NCBI RefSeq assembly: GCF_001719125.1
Contig: NZ_CP017006.1
Location: forward strand, 2,060,384 to 2,124,383
Length of the DNA: 64,000 nt
Direction: 5' to 3'
DNA from: Sulfolobus sp. A20
Lineage (GTDB): Archaea > Thermoproteota > Thermoprotei_A > Sulfolobales > Sulfolobaceae
Each line of letters opens with the position of its first letter. Positions within the stretch are counted from its first letter, which is position 1. The translations under genes were made by a program, and so were the position numbers. Below the pieces are notes generated by a model. It searched no databases, was not told the origin of the DNA, and was given only the letters and a program-made list of their open reading frames with translations. This document shows positions 28,395 to 36,924 of this stretch, one piece after another.

Positions 28395-28756
28395 TCATCT
28401 CAAAGAGATAACATCAAATCATTAATATGTTAAAAAGCACTTATATTTTGTCATTTGGAAAAACTAGGCTTACTAACCTTAATGAAGACAAGGCAGTAAT
28501 CAAAAAGCCTTAGATGGTCGATTGTCCACATATGTGTTCAGAATTAACAGATACTGATAGTGCTGTTATATTGTTATAAAAATATCAATAACTTGCATTC
28601 ATTACTAAAGTTGTCTATCTTAATTTAAATCCTCATTACGGCACTACATAAGGAGTTAAATGTTAAAAATATGAGTGATTAGTAATATTTTTGATTCAAT
28701 TGTTTTAAATTGTTGCACGAGAAACTTTTATTTATTCGATTATACAATAAAGTGTT
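28395..28756 (+). other. Intergenic region with P5C dehydrogenase promoter and one copy of an inverted repeat
   Basis: 362 nt without a supportable gene. It contains the 30-nt repeat at 28622-28651 (other copy inverted at 34347-34376) and, near the right end, AACTTTTATTTATT (about 28723-28736), a TATA candidate about 27 nt before the ATG at 28757. No tRNA, C/D box pair or hairpin terminator is evident. Confidence 0.5.
28622..28651 (-). repeat. 30-nt dispersed inverted repeat, copy 1
   Basis: The minus strand here reads TTATGTAGTGCCGTAATGAGG followed by ATTTAAATT. It matches 34347-34376 on the plus strand at 28 of 30 positions. The two copies are in inverted orientation 5.7 kb apart, both intergenic. 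No neighbouring homology extends beyond the 30 nt, so this looks like the end of a small mobile element or a regulatory repeat rather than a duplicated gene. Confidence 0.7.
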
Positions 28757-30325
28757 ATGGTATTTGTTAATGAAAAAACGTATCAGCGATATGTTGAAGA
28801 GGGTAAAGAAGACGAATTTCATAGAGAATTCGAAAGAGCATTAGATAGAGTTAAGGAAGAATTAGGTAAGGAATACCCACTTCTTATAGGGGAGAAAGAA
28901 GTAAAGGTGAATGACAAGTTTGAGGTCAGATCCCCTTTTGATACATCAATATTAGTAGGCAAATTCCAGAAAGCTGGTGTTAATGAAATTAAGGATTCAG
29001 TAGAAGTGGCTAAGAAAGCGTTTGAAGAATGGCAATATGTTGATTGGCATGAAAGGGTAGAATTAAGTTACAAGGCTGCTGAATTGATGAAAAGACAAAA
29101 GTTTGAGTTAGCTGCAATAATCACTTATGAAAATGGGAAAAATAGGTTTGAAAGCGTTGCTGAAGTGGACGAGGCAATAGATTACTTTATGTATTACGCG
29201 TATCTTTTAGAGGAGAATAAAGGTTATGTAAGACCAATGGAGTCTAGGATATACAAGAATGAGATTGCATATAGCGTAATGAAACCTTATGGAGTATGGG
29301 CAATTATTTCACCATTTAACTTTCCGTTGGCAATAACTACTACAATGACTATTAGCGCCGTGATTACCGGTAATACCGCTATTATAAAACCGTCTTCAGA
29401 TACTCCACTATCTGGATTTAAGTTGGTCGAGATAATGAGGAGGGCTGGTTTCCCAAAAAATACTGTTAATTATGTTACTACATCGGGAGAATTATTTGGA
29501 AAAGAAATAATAGAGAACCTAGGTATTGCTGGTTTCGCCTTCACTGGATCTAGAGAAGTAGGGCATAGGTTATTAAAGGACTTTATTAGTAAAAATCCAA
29601 GACCAGCTGTACTAGAATTAGGCGGTAAGAATGCTACTATTATTACTAAAAAGGCTGATCTCAATAAGTCAGTAGAGGGTACACTAAGAGGAGCATTTGG
29701 CTTTGGAGGACAAAAGTGTAGTGCTACATCTAGGATATTTGTAGAAGAGCCAATCTACGATAACTTCGTAAAAGCGTTCGTAGATAAGGTGAAGTCTATT
29801 GTAATTGGTGATCCTAGGGATAGAAGAACATTCTTAGGACCCTTAATCAATAGACAAGCGATTGAAAAGTATAGAAAATATATTGAAGAAGTAAGGAAAA
29901 GCAATGGAAAGATCCTAGTAGGCGGGAATGTCAAAGATGATCAAAGAGGATATTTTGTAGAGCCGACTGTTGTTGTAGAGGTACCATATAATCATTGGTT
30001 ATGGTACACTGAATTATTTGTGCCAATAGTTTTAATAGGCAAGGTAAAGTCGCTGGAGGAGGCGATAAGACTGGCAAATAATGTAGATTATGGATTAACA
30101 GCTGGTATTTTCTCAGAAGATAAGAAAGAAATTGAGTTCTTCTTTAGTCATATACAAGCTGGTGTAGTTTACGCTAATAGAATTGCCGGGTCAACAACAG
30201 GTGCTATGCCGGGCGTACAACCCTTTGGCGGATGGAAACATTCTGGTTGGACTGGCAAGAATGCTGGAGGTCCCTATTATCTACTCTCCTTCTTAAGGGA
30301 GCAAGCTATAACTGAATACGTTTAA
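28757..30325 (+). CDS. pruA: L-glutamate gamma-semialdehyde (1-pyrroline-5-carboxylate) dehydrogenase
   Basis: 522 residues. Aldehyde dehydrogenase motifs: ISPFNFPLAI (cofactor site), FTGSREVGHRL, catalytic Glu in LELGGKNA, and nucleophile Cys in GFGGQKCSATSR. The long N-terminal region and the C-terminal FGGWKHSGWTGKNAGGPYYL are typical of the P5CDH branch, which oxidises glutamate semialdehyde to glutamate in proline catabolism with NAD. No proline dehydrogenase is adjacent. A TATA-like element lies about 27 nt upstream. Confidence 0.9.
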   Translation: MVFVNEKTYQRYVEEGKEDEFHREFERALDRVKEELGKEYPLLIGEKEVKVNDKFEVRSPFDTSILVGKFQKAGVNEIKDSVEVAKKAFEEWQYVDWHERVELSYKAAELMKRQKFELAAIITYENGKNRFESVAEVDEAIDYFMYYAYLLEENKGYVRPMESRIYKNEIAYSVMKPYGVWAIISPFNFPLAITTTMTISAVITGNTAIIKPSSDTPLSGFKLVEIMRRAGFPKNTVNYVTTSGELFGKEIIENLGIAGFAFTGSREVGHRLLKDFISKNPRPAVLELGGKNATIITKKADLNKSVEGTLRGAFGFGGQKCSATSRIFVEEPIYDNFVKAFVDKVKSIVIGDPRDRRTFLGPLINRQAIEKYRKYIEEVRKSNGKILVGGNVKDDQRGYFVEPTVVVEVPYNHWLWYTELFVPIVLIGKVKSLEEAIRLANNVDYGLTAGIFSEDKKEIEFFFSHIQAGVVYANRIAGSTTGAMPGVQPFGGWKHSGWTGKNAGGPYYLLSFLREQAITEYV

Positions 30326-30582
30326 ATGATTCTTAGTAAGGCAGTTTTTTACGTATAGTAGTAGCTTTGCTACATGACAACAATTCCTATTATATTTTAA
30401 AAATTCTTGAAGATTAATGAACCATTTTATCTTAAGTAATACCTTTTTAAAAATCGCTGTCTTATTCTATCTTAGTAAATTTCTCTAAGACGAACTCATA
30501 ATATTTTAATTTATAGTAAAATTGTTATTTAACGTAGTTTACTTACTAGTTAATTGGAAAATAGCTCGTAATTTCATTAAAA

Positions 30583-31635
30583 TCAAAAGAATTCATCCAG
30601 GGTAGCTGATTTTATGAACTTACTTAACCTAACTCCAATTCTCCTTATTCTTCTATCATCGTCCTCTAAGAGTTTTTCAAGCAACTTTAGTGACTCTTTA
30701 TAGGCTCTTTCCTTACTTACTCCATAAGGGAATGTTTTCTCCCTGGTGATTATCTCTAAGTCCTCCATTACCGCAACTAGGTGAAGGGTCTTAGGCATCA
30801 TTCCGTTTAATCTGAGATAGGCTTCATCAACTGTTCTATACAAAAATGGTTTTATTTCCTCTATGTCCCTAGTATTTCTTTTTAGAGTGACCATCTTTCC
30901 CACGCTTTTGATAACTTTTTCCTTAATTGGCTCAGAATATTCATCTCTCGCTATAGAAAATAAATAGGTAGCCTTTGCTTCCCCCACTTGCTTCTTAATA
31001 ATCTCGAAATCAAAATTCAATATATCAATCAATTTTCTAATACCTAAAGCTTTTAATCTCTCCGCAGTTACTCTACCTATCCCAGGATATTCATCTATAT
31101 CTAGTTCTTTGATTAATCTTTTTACTTCTTCATCATTGATAACCTTGATGCCGTTTGGTTTCGACATATCAGCTGCTATTTTCGCAAAAACTTTATTTTT
31201 GGATATTCCTACTGTAACAGTTATTTTTTCCTGTTTCAGAATTCTTCCCTTTATTTCTAAACCTAATTTATATGCTTCCTCATAATCTTTTACCATATCA
31301 GTTATATCTAAGTAAGCTTCATCTATACTGGCTACCTCAATTTTACTTGAATAGCTTCTTAAAATATTCATAATCCTATTTGAGACTTGCTGATACAATT
31401 CCTTTCTCATTGGTAAATAAATCGCATTTGGTAAAATCTCTTTAGCTTTAATTATTGGCATTCCAGCCTTTACTCCATATTTTCTCGCCTCGTAGTTTGC
31501 AGTAGCTACGGCGCCACTAGTCTCACTTCTGCCAGAAAAAACACATACTACTACTGGTTTTCCCTTTATTGAGGGATTTAATACTTCCTCAACTTGAGCA
31601 TAAAAGTAATCGAAGTCCACGAAGAGTATAATCAT
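30583..31635 (-). CDS. dpo4: DNA polymerase IV, Y family (Dpo4/Dbh)
   Basis: 350 residues, close to the 352 of Dpo4. Catalytic carboxylates are visible in [15 protein letters not shown] (Asp7) and ASIDEAYLD (Asp105/Glu106); the steric-gate region is DFDYFYA, followed by the little finger domain. The C-terminus TLDEFF is a PCNA-interacting (PIP-like) tail. It bypasses DNA lesions in the cell. The flanking PfkB kinase gene overlaps its start by 4 nt, an odd operon partner. The region 30326-30582 is AT-rich with only a small GTAGC-TTT-GCTAC hairpin (30359-30371). Confidence 0.95.
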   Translation of the reverse strand: MIILFVDFDYFYAQVEEVLNPSIKGKPVVVCVFSGRSETSGAVATANYEARKYGVKAGMPIIKAKEILPNAIYLPMRKELYQQVSNRIMNILRSYSSKIEVASIDEAYLDITDMVKDYEEAYKLGLEIKGRILKQEKITVTVGISKNKVFAKIAADMSKPNGIKVINDEEVKRLIKELDIDEYPGIGRVTAERLKALGIRKLIDILNFDFEIIKKQVGEAKATYLFSIARDEYSEPIKEKVIKSVGKMVTLKRNTRDIEEIKPFLYRTVDEAYLRLNGMMPKTLHLVAVMEDLEIITREKTFPYGVSKERAYKESLKLLEKLLEDDDRRIRRIGVRLSKFIKSATLDEFF

Positions 31636-32486
31636 TTACATATAACTTTCGGCTTTTTCTTTCTTAAATATTCCCTTACTTCTTCTAATGTGGGCGAAGA
31701 TATTCCTCCTATTTTCATTATCTTTAAACCAGATGCTACTGTAGCTAGCTGTAAAGCTCTCTCTACGTTTCTATCCTCTAAGATCGAGATGTTAAACGCT
31801 GCGTCAAAAGTATCCCCTGCTCCGGTAGTATCGACTACTTTCTCCACTTCTAATGACTCTACAACGCACTCCTCATTATCTTGCGTTATTACTCTAGCCC
31901 CTTTCTTACCCATCTTAACTACAATATATTTAGCTCTGATATTCTTGTCTTTCACGTTTTCGAATTCTTTTTCATTTAAGTATAGAATATCTACGTCTAT
32001 TACGTTGATATCTTTAGAATAAGGTCCAGGATCATAAGATATTAGCTTAGCATATGGATCTCTAGTTACTATGTTGGGAGAGACTGAGGCAAAGTGAATT
32101 ACGTCAAATAGTCCAAAGTGTTTCTTAACGTCTTCCCTAGTTAATAGTATAGAGGCTCCTAACCTTCTAACCATAGATAAACTTCCATCATTTCTTAGAA
32201 AAATCAATGTTACGCTAGGTTTTTCATTTACTTCCTCAACATATTCTAAGCCTACCCCCATTTCTATAACTTTCTCCATTAGGCTTTTCACAACTTCATT
32301 CTTTCCCACTTTTGCTAATAACTTAGCAGAATGTCCAAATTTTGTAACAGCTACTGCGTAATTCGTTGCAGCCCCGCCTGGCAATATTTCCAATACGTCC
32401 GTCACGTGATTAGAATCTATAGGTGGTATCGTATCTAGTCTTACTATTACATCGATGTTAAACCTACCTACAGCTAAGTGAATCAT
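31632..32486 (-). CDS. PfkB-family sugar or nucleoside kinase
   Basis: 284 residues. N-terminal [17 protein letters not shown], the first PfkB-type motif [14 protein letters not shown], and the ATP/catalytic motif [14 protein letters not shown] with the base Asp. It phosphorylates a sugar or nucleoside; specificity unknown. SD-like GGTGG lies about 7 nt before the ATG at 32486, and a box C/D sRNA ends 17 nt upstream on the same strand, so the leader of this mRNA probably carries that sRNA. It overlaps the polymerase gene by 4 nt. Confidence 0.88.
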   Translation of the reverse strand: MIHLAVGRFNIDVIVRLDTIPPIDSNHVTDVLEILPGGAATNYAVAVTKFGHSAKLLAKVGKNEVVKSLMEKVIEMGVGLEYVEEVNEKPSVTLIFLRNDGSLSMVRRLGASILLTREDVKKHFGLFDVIHFASVSPNIVTRDPYAKLISYDPGPYSKDINVIDVDILYLNEKEFENVKDKNIRAKYIVVKMGKKGARVITQDNEECVVESLEVEKVVDTTGAGDTFDAAFNISILEDRNVERALQLATVASGLKIMKIGGISSPTLEEVREYLRKKKPKVICK

Positions 32487-32502
32487 CTATATGACCACCT
32501 CT

Positions 32503-32553
32503 TCAGACAGCCGCCACAACATCACTTTCTTCAGTCCCAAAGGTCTTCATCAC
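32503..32553 (-). ncRNA. Box C/D sRNA candidate 1 (dual guide)
   Basis: Read on the minus strand: box C GTGATGA (32553-32547), a 12-nt guide AGACCTTTGGGA, box D' CTGA (32534-32531), a 5-nt spacer, box C' GTGATGT (32525-32519), a 12-nt guide TGTGGCGGCTGT, and box D CTGA (32506-32503). All four boxes are near-consensus and both guides are the canonical 12 nt. The D guide can form 11 pairs (two G-U) with the CAGCCGCCGCG of the 16S 530 loop. It directs 2'-O-methylation with L7Ae, Nop5 and fibrillarin. A TATA-like CTTTTATT lies about 25 nt upstream. Confidence 0.85.
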
Positions 32554-32915
32554 AAATTACTCTCTAACTTTCTAGTAATAAAAGTTAGTCTTTCGAGTGA
32601 TAATGGCAAAATATGAAAAATATTCCAATTATTAGGAATAATAATATAATTTCAGATTAACAATTATAATATATTTAACGTAAAAAGGAGATACCTATTT
32701 CCTCTTCAGTTTAAGAGATATCACTTAAAATCGCTTTAACATTCTTATGACGAAAAAAGGCATCAAAAAAAGTAGAATCTTCAAAGTATTATAAAAGTAT
32801 GGCAAGTGAGTTCTACGATTTAAGTGACTTAAATGTTAGATTATGCTAATATTGTACATAGTAGTATGGCATTTATGGTTAATTTCAAAAGCATTCCTAA
32901 ATAATTATATATAGT
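32554..32915. other. Intergenic region between the C/D sRNA and the TIP49-like gene
   Basis: AT-rich, no supportable gene. It holds the sRNA promoter at the left, a small hairpin TATTCC-AATTATTA-GGAATA (32621-32640), and AT-rich TATA-like sequence (32898-32913) just before the ATG at 32916. Nothing else is evident. Confidence 0.45.
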
Positions 32916-34274
32916 ATGGCTGAGATAAAAGAGATTAGAAAGCCGGTAAGGGAGAAGGCAAGTATTCACAGTCACATAAAGGGATTGGGTTTAGATGAGA
33001 ATGGGAAAGCTAAGTTCATAGCTGATGGTTTAGTCGGGCAGGCTGAGGCTAGAGAAGCAGCTGGGGTTGTAGTTCAATTAATAAAGCAAGGAAAGATGGC
33101 AGGTAAAGGAATATTATTCGTCGGTCCACCCGGAACTGGTAAAACAGCAATAGCAGTAGCCATTGCCAGAGAATTAGGGGAAGATACTCCTTTTACAGCT
33201 ATCAACGCATCGGAAATATACTCTACGGAATTAAAGAAGACAGAAATACTAACACAACTAATAAGAAAGTCTATAGGCGTTAGAATAAGGGAGAAGAGGC
33301 TGGTTTACGAAGGTGTTTTAAAGGACAGAAAAGTTAAGGTTGCTAGAAGTAGGTTAAATCCCTATTCTCAAGTCCCTGTTGAAGCCCAAATAACATTAGC
33401 TACCAAAGATGATGAAAGAACGTTGACTGTGGGAGAAGAGATAGCTCAACAATTAGTCTCTTTAGGAGTAAAGAAAGGCGATGTAATAATGATAGACGCT
33501 CAGACTGGACAAGTGATAGTACAAGGTAAAGCAAAAGGATTTGAAGGTATAAAGACTTACGATATAGAGACCTCAAGAGTTATTGAAATGCCTTCTGGTC
33601 CAGTGAGGAAAGAGAAGGAGATAACTACAACACTTACCTTGAATGATTTAGACCTAAATTTAGCAGCTAGAAACTTAGCGGTAACAGCAATATTCTCATT
33701 ATTCACAGAAAGGGAGGTAAGCGAGGATGTTAGAAAGGAAGTGGATAGGCTAGTTAAAGAATGGATAAACCAAGGAAGAGCTGAATTGGTAGTAGGTGTA
33801 TTGTTCATCGATGATGCTCATATGTTAGATTTGGAAGCCTTTTCCTTTCTCACTAGAGCGTTAGAGTCAGAATTAGCTCCTATAATAATCTTAGCTACTA
33901 ATAGAGGGATAACTAAAATAAGGGGAACTGATGTAGAGTCACCGCACGGCATACCATTAGATTTACTTGATAGACTTTTAATAATCCCGACTAGACAATA
34001 CAATGCTGAAGAAATAAAAGAAATAATTAAGATAAGAGCAGATGAACTTGAGATTGAGTTGGATCCCCAGGCTCTAGATGAGTTAACTAAAATAGGTGTA
34101 GAAAATAGTTTGAGATACGCTGTTCAATTATTAGAACCATCACAAGTAATAGCACAAAGGAATAATAGAAATGTTATAAAGGTTGACGATGTTAGAGAAG
34201 CTTCTAAGTTATTCTCTGATGTGAAGAGAAGCGTAAAGTTTGTAAAAGAGTATGAGAATCTATTATTAAAATGA
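32916..34274 (+). CDS. TIP49/RuvBL-like AAA+ ATPase
   Basis: 452 residues, colinear with eukaryotic RuvBL1/2: N-terminal [32 protein letters not shown], Walker [10 protein letters not shown], inserted OB-like domain II, Walker [11 protein letters not shown], sensor I ATNRG, and [16 protein letters not shown]. In eukaryotes RuvBL1/2 remodel chromatin and assemble box C/D snoRNPs. The catalytic Walker B Glu is Asp here (DDAH instead of DEVH). A C/D sRNA overlaps its stop codon and two others flank it. Confidence 0.93.
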   Translation: MAEIKEIRKPVREKASIHSHIKGLGLDENGKAKFIADGLVGQAEAREAAGVVVQLIKQGKMAGKGILFVGPPGTGKTAIAVAIARELGEDTPFTAINASEIYSTELKKTEILTQLIRKSIGVRIREKRLVYEGVLKDRKVKVARSRLNPYSQVPVEAQITLATKDDERTLTVGEEIAQQLVSLGVKKGDVIMIDAQTGQVIVQGKAKGFEGIKTYDIETSRVIEMPSGPVRKEKEITTTLTLNDLDLNLAARNLAVTAIFSLFTEREVSEDVRKEVDRLVKEWINQGRAELVVGVLFIDDAHMLDLEAFSFLTRALESELAPIIILATNRGITKIRGTDVESPHGIPLDLLDRLLIIPTRQYNAEEIKEIIKIRADELEIELDPQALDELTKIGVENSLRYAVQLLEPSQVIAQRNNRNVIKVDDVREASKLFSDVKRSVKFVKEYENLLLK

Positions 34275-34319
34275 TGTATGGTGACGGCTCTGAGGCAGTG
34301 ATGTAACTTAAAGGGCTGA
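34271..34319 (+). ncRNA. Box C/D sRNA candidate 2, overlapping the TIP49-like stop codon
   Basis: Box C ATGATGT (34271-34277) contains the TGA stop of the preceding gene. Then a 12-nt guide ATGGTGACGGCT, box D' CTGA (34290-34293), spacer GGCA, box C' GTGATGT (34298-34304), an 11-nt guide AACTTAAAGGG, and box D CTGA (34316-34319). The boxes and spacings are those of archaeal dual-guide sRNAs. There is no separate promoter, so the RNA is probably processed from the 3' end of the mRNA. Targets not identified. Confidence 0.8.
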
Positions 34320-34346
34320 AAAATTAATTCCCTTTTATAGTATTGT

Positions 34347-34376
34347 TTATGTAGTGCCGTCATGAGGACTTAAATT
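34347..34376 (+). repeat. 30-nt dispersed inverted repeat, copy 2
   Basis: Plus-strand sequence TTATGTAGTGCCGTCATGAGG followed by ACTTAAATT. It pairs with the inverted copy at 28622-28651 with two mismatches. It sits 28 nt downstream of the C/D sRNA that follows the TIP49-like gene. Confidence 0.7.
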
Positions 34377-34559
34377 TAGGTAAAATCAATTAGGGCATAA
34401 AGTCGTATGTAAGGGATATACTTTTAGAGTTCTTGCCCATATTAACGGTAATACAAGAGAGGTTTGGCGAATCCTAACTTTATGATATTATGAAAATTGG
34501 AGTAAGGTCGTTAGTAGATTGGAAAAAGTCGTTGTCTTTCTTAGTAACATCTAACGGAG

Positions 34560-34617
34560 TAACAAAGGGGAGTAACGCTTTAGACCTCAGTGGAACCCTT
34601 TAGGTGGGGAGGAGGGT
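34560..34617 (+). mobile_element. Possible TnpB element end relic
   Basis: TAACAAAGGGGAG is followed 33 nt later by TTTAGGTGGGGAGGAGGGTAG, resembling the TTACAAAG...GGGGAGGAGGTCAG frame of the better relics in this window. A short frame before it reads GSNALDLSGTL and then stops. The match is weaker than at 23.7, 53.9 and 60.2 kb. The surrounding 34380-34700 holds no gene that I can support. Confidence 0.35.
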
Positions 34618-34710
34618 AGAGCACTATAGTAATTTATTAATTTTTAAAATAGAGCATGAGTATATTTCATTGCATAACGTATTTAAAATGTAATTTGTAG
34701 AAGGTCAGAA

Positions 34711-34761
34711 TCAGTAACTTAAGACCTTCATCACTTTCTCAGAAGATCCGCTTTACTTCAT
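34711..34761 (-). ncRNA. Box C/D sRNA candidate 3
   Basis: On the minus strand: weak box C ATGAAGT (34761-34755), a 12-nt guide AAAGCGGATCTT, box D' CTGA (34742-34739), spacer GAAA, consensus box C' GTGATGA (34734-34728), a 13-nt guide AGGTCTTAAGTTA, and box D CTGA (34714-34711). The C', D' and D boxes and spacings are good; box C is degenerate. AT-rich AAATTTAAATATTATA (complement of about 34781-34796) lies 20-35 nt upstream and could be its TATA region. Targets not identified. Confidence 0.6.
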
Positions 34762-34762
34762 G

Positions 34763-34797
34763 CTATTTTATTATCCTTGTCTATAATATTTAAATTT
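34763..34797. promoter_or_regulatory. Shared promoter region of the KaiC-like gene and C/D sRNA 3
   Basis: For the plus strand CTATTTTATTA (34763-34773) is centred about 30 nt before the GTG at 34798, supporting that start. For the minus strand the AT-rich stretch 34781-34796 is in TATA position for the sRNA beginning near 34761. Confidence 0.45.
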
Positions 34798-35586
34798 GTG
34801 ACAAGTAGAATATCGACTGGAATACTGGCATTCGATAAACTTATTCAAGGAGGTATCCCCCAAGGTTTCTTTGTTGCATTAACTGGTGAACCCGGAACTG
34901 GAAAGACAATATTTTCCTTACACTTCACCGCGCAAGGGTTGAAAGAGGGTGATCCATGCATATATGTTACTACCGAGGAGAGTAGGGAGTCAATTATAAG
35001 ACAAGCAAGGCAGTTTGGGTGGAACTTCGAAGAACATATAGAAAAGAAGTTAATTATAATAGATGCGTTAATGAGGGAAAAGGAGGATGAGTGGTCTCTT
35101 ATCAGTCTTAATCCAGAGGAGGTGGTGAATAAAATAATTGAGGCTAAGCAGAAATTAGGCTACGGAAGAGCGAGGTTAGTAATAGATTCTGTCAGTGCAT
35201 TGTTTCTCGATAAACCCGCGATGGCTAGGAAGATAAGTTATTATCTCAAGAGGGTTTTGAATAAGTGGAATTTTACGATATACGCTACTTCGCAATACGC
35301 TATTACTACTTCACAAGCTTTTGGGTTTGGGGTTGAGCATGTAGCAGATGGCATAATAAGATTTAGGAGGGCTATAAAAAATGGAGAGCTTCATAGATAT
35401 ATAATAATTGAGAAAATGAGACAGACAGATCATGATAAGCACGTATGGGAAATAGATATAGTCAATGGTAAAGGGATCGTATTGAAAGGAAAATTAGAGG
35501 AGAGGAGAGAAGACTACGCCCTACCAGAAAAGGTAAAAAATAAGATAATTGAAAGTTCTAAGAAGGAGGAAGAGGAGCTAAAATAG
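34798..35586 (+). CDS. KaiC-like RecA-superfamily ATPase (single domain)
   Basis: 262 residues from the GTG at 34798; a TTG at 34777 is in frame but would overlap the AT-rich promoter sequence. Starts with the family pattern SRISTGILAFDKLIQGGIPQG, Walker A GEPGTGKT, Walker B ARLVIDSVSALFL, and DHDKHVWEIDI. Single-domain archaeal KaiC homologues are common in Sulfolobales; several regulate other proteins by ATP-dependent interaction or autophosphorylation. The C-terminal tail is highly charged (KKEEEELK). Confidence 0.88.
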   Translation: MTSRISTGILAFDKLIQGGIPQGFFVALTGEPGTGKTIFSLHFTAQGLKEGDPCIYVTTEESRESIIRQARQFGWNFEEHIEKKLIIIDALMREKEDEWSLISLNPEEVVNKIIEAKQKLGYGRARLVIDSVSALFLDKPAMARKISYYLKRVLNKWNFTIYATSQYAITTSQAFGFGVEHVADGIIRFRRAIKNGELHRYIIIEKMRQTDHDKHVWEIDIVNGKGIVLKGKLEERREDYALPEKVKNKIIESSKKEEEELK

Positions 35587-35859
35587 TTGAATTGAAATAT
35601 GATTATTAACTTAAAAAAAGTTAAAACTATACATAATGTAGTTACGTTAAAAGTTAACTATATAACGGAAAATTCCGCGAGTGAAAGATGGGAGCCTTAC
35701 TATTTATGGAAAGGAAGTATGATGCAAAAAGTGATCATCAGAAAGAGCTCTCGTAATTCTACAATATCTGCTTTATTCAATACGAGTTATATCGTAATGC
35801 GTAGATAAGAGAGTTTTTAGTAACTGTTATATACTGAAAGTGCAAGGATTAACTGAGAA

Positions 35860-36426
35860 ATGAAAATTGGGCTTATTTACTATGGCGGTCAATATAATCA
35901 CTTAATACTAAAAAACTTGAAATACCTAGGTGCTAATGTAGATGTTATAATACCAAATAAAGAAGTTGATGAGATTAAAGATTATGATGGTTTAATTTTC
36001 AGTGGTGGTCCATATTCCGTAGCATCTGAGATAGACAAGATGGGAAACTCCCCTCTATATATTAAAAAGTTAAAAATACCCATGTTAGGAATATGTCTAG
36101 GTCATCAGTTAATCGCTTATGTGCTAGGAGGAATTGTAAAGAAAGCTGACAATCCAGAATTTGGTCTAACTAAGATACAGATTCATGATGAAGATACTAT
36201 TCTAAAGGGTTTACCAAAAGAGCTAAACGTTTGGGAAAGCCATAACGATGAGGTTGTGGAACCCCCTAAGGGATTTAAGGTGCTAGCGAGTAGCAGTAAT
36301 GCTAAAGTTCAAGCTATGGTTAACGCTGAAAACACTATCTTCAGTGTACAGTTTCATCCAGAGGTAAAACACACTGAAAAAGGGACAGAGATCTTTAAGA
36401 ATTTTCTAAATGTATGTAAAAGATAG
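35860..36426 (+). CDS. guaAA: GMP synthase, glutamine amidotransferase subunit
   Basis: 188 residues, the class I amidotransferase alone, as in archaea where GMP synthase is split. Nucleophile Cys79 in LGICLGHQL, oxyanion SGGPYSV, and the His/Glu pair in QFHPEV. It supplies ammonia from glutamine to the ATP-pyrophosphatase subunit, encoded elsewhere. First gene of a plus-strand run (PTP after 12 nt). The gap 35587-35859 contains a frame of 69 codons that I do not support. Confidence 0.9.
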   Translation: MKIGLIYYGGQYNHLILKNLKYLGANVDVIIPNKEVDEIKDYDGLIFSGGPYSVASEIDKMGNSPLYIKKLKIPMLGICLGHQLIAYVLGGIVKKADNPEFGLTKIQIHDEDTILKGLPKELNVWESHNDEVVEPPKGFKVLASSSNAKVQAMVNAENTIFSVQFHPEVKHTEKGTEIFKNFLNVCKR

Positions 36427-36438
36427 AAGGAGAGAGCA

Positions 36439-36924
36439 ATGTACTGGGTTAGGGAGAGGGTCATAGGTGGATCTCCAATACCTTATAATGAATATGAGAT
36501 AGAAGAGTGGAAAAGACAAGGTGTTAAGAGAGTTTTGGTATTGCCAGAGGACTGGGAGATCGAAGAAGCATGGGGAGATAAGGAGTATTACTTCGACGTA
36601 CTTAGAAGTAAAGGATTAGAGTATATTCACGTCCCTATAACAGATGGTGAGGCTCCAACAGATGATCAGTTTTTAATAATTATGAGGTGGCTGAATAGTA
36701 AAAAAGTAGGAAATCTAGTTCACTGTGTCGGAGGAATAGGGAGAACCGGAACAATCTTAGCTTCCTACTTGATACTTTTTGAGGGTCTAGACTTAGAGGA
36801 GGCATTAGATGAAGTTAGGCGTGTGAGACCAGGGGCAGTGCAAACATATCAGCAAGAAATGTTTCTTTTAAGAATAGAAGGGATGAGAAAGAATTGGTTG
36901 AATCTCATTTACTCGAATTCTTAG
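36439..36924 (+). CDS. Dual-specificity protein phosphatase (Sso-type PTP)
   Basis: 161 residues, the same length as the S. solfataricus PTP. P-loop [10 protein letters not shown] with nucleophile Cys96 and Arg102, general-acid Asp in PITDGEAP (about residue 69), and Q-loop-like VQTYQQEMF. It dephosphorylates phosphotyrosine and phosphoserine/threonine proteins. Its last 31 nt overlap the endonuclease V gene. A GGAGAG ribosome site precedes the ATG. Confidence 0.92.
   Translation: MYWVRERVIGGSPIPYNEYEIEEWKRQGVKRVLVLPEDWEIEEAWGDKEYYFDVLRSKGLEYIHVPITDGEAPTDDQFLIIMRWLNSKKVGNLVHCVGGIGRTGTILASYLILFEGLDLEEALDEVRRVRPGAVQTYQQEMFLLRIEGMRKNWLNLIYSNS

Noticed and set aside
32690-32770. Possible extra C/D sRNA on the minus strand (GTGATAT...CTGA)
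   Set aside because: Only 8 nt separate the C-like and D boxes and there is no second box pair, so it does not fit the archaeal spacing.
34305-34315. The C/D sRNA 2 guide AACTTAAAGG is identical to a conserved 16S rRNA stretch (907 region)
   Set aside because: The guide has the same sense as the rRNA, so it cannot base-pair with it; judged a coincidence rather than a target.
35599-35808. 69-codon plus-strand frame between the KaiC-like and GATase genes
   Set aside because: No recognisable domain, composition biased by AT-rich sequence, no clear promoter or ribosome site; most likely a chance frame.
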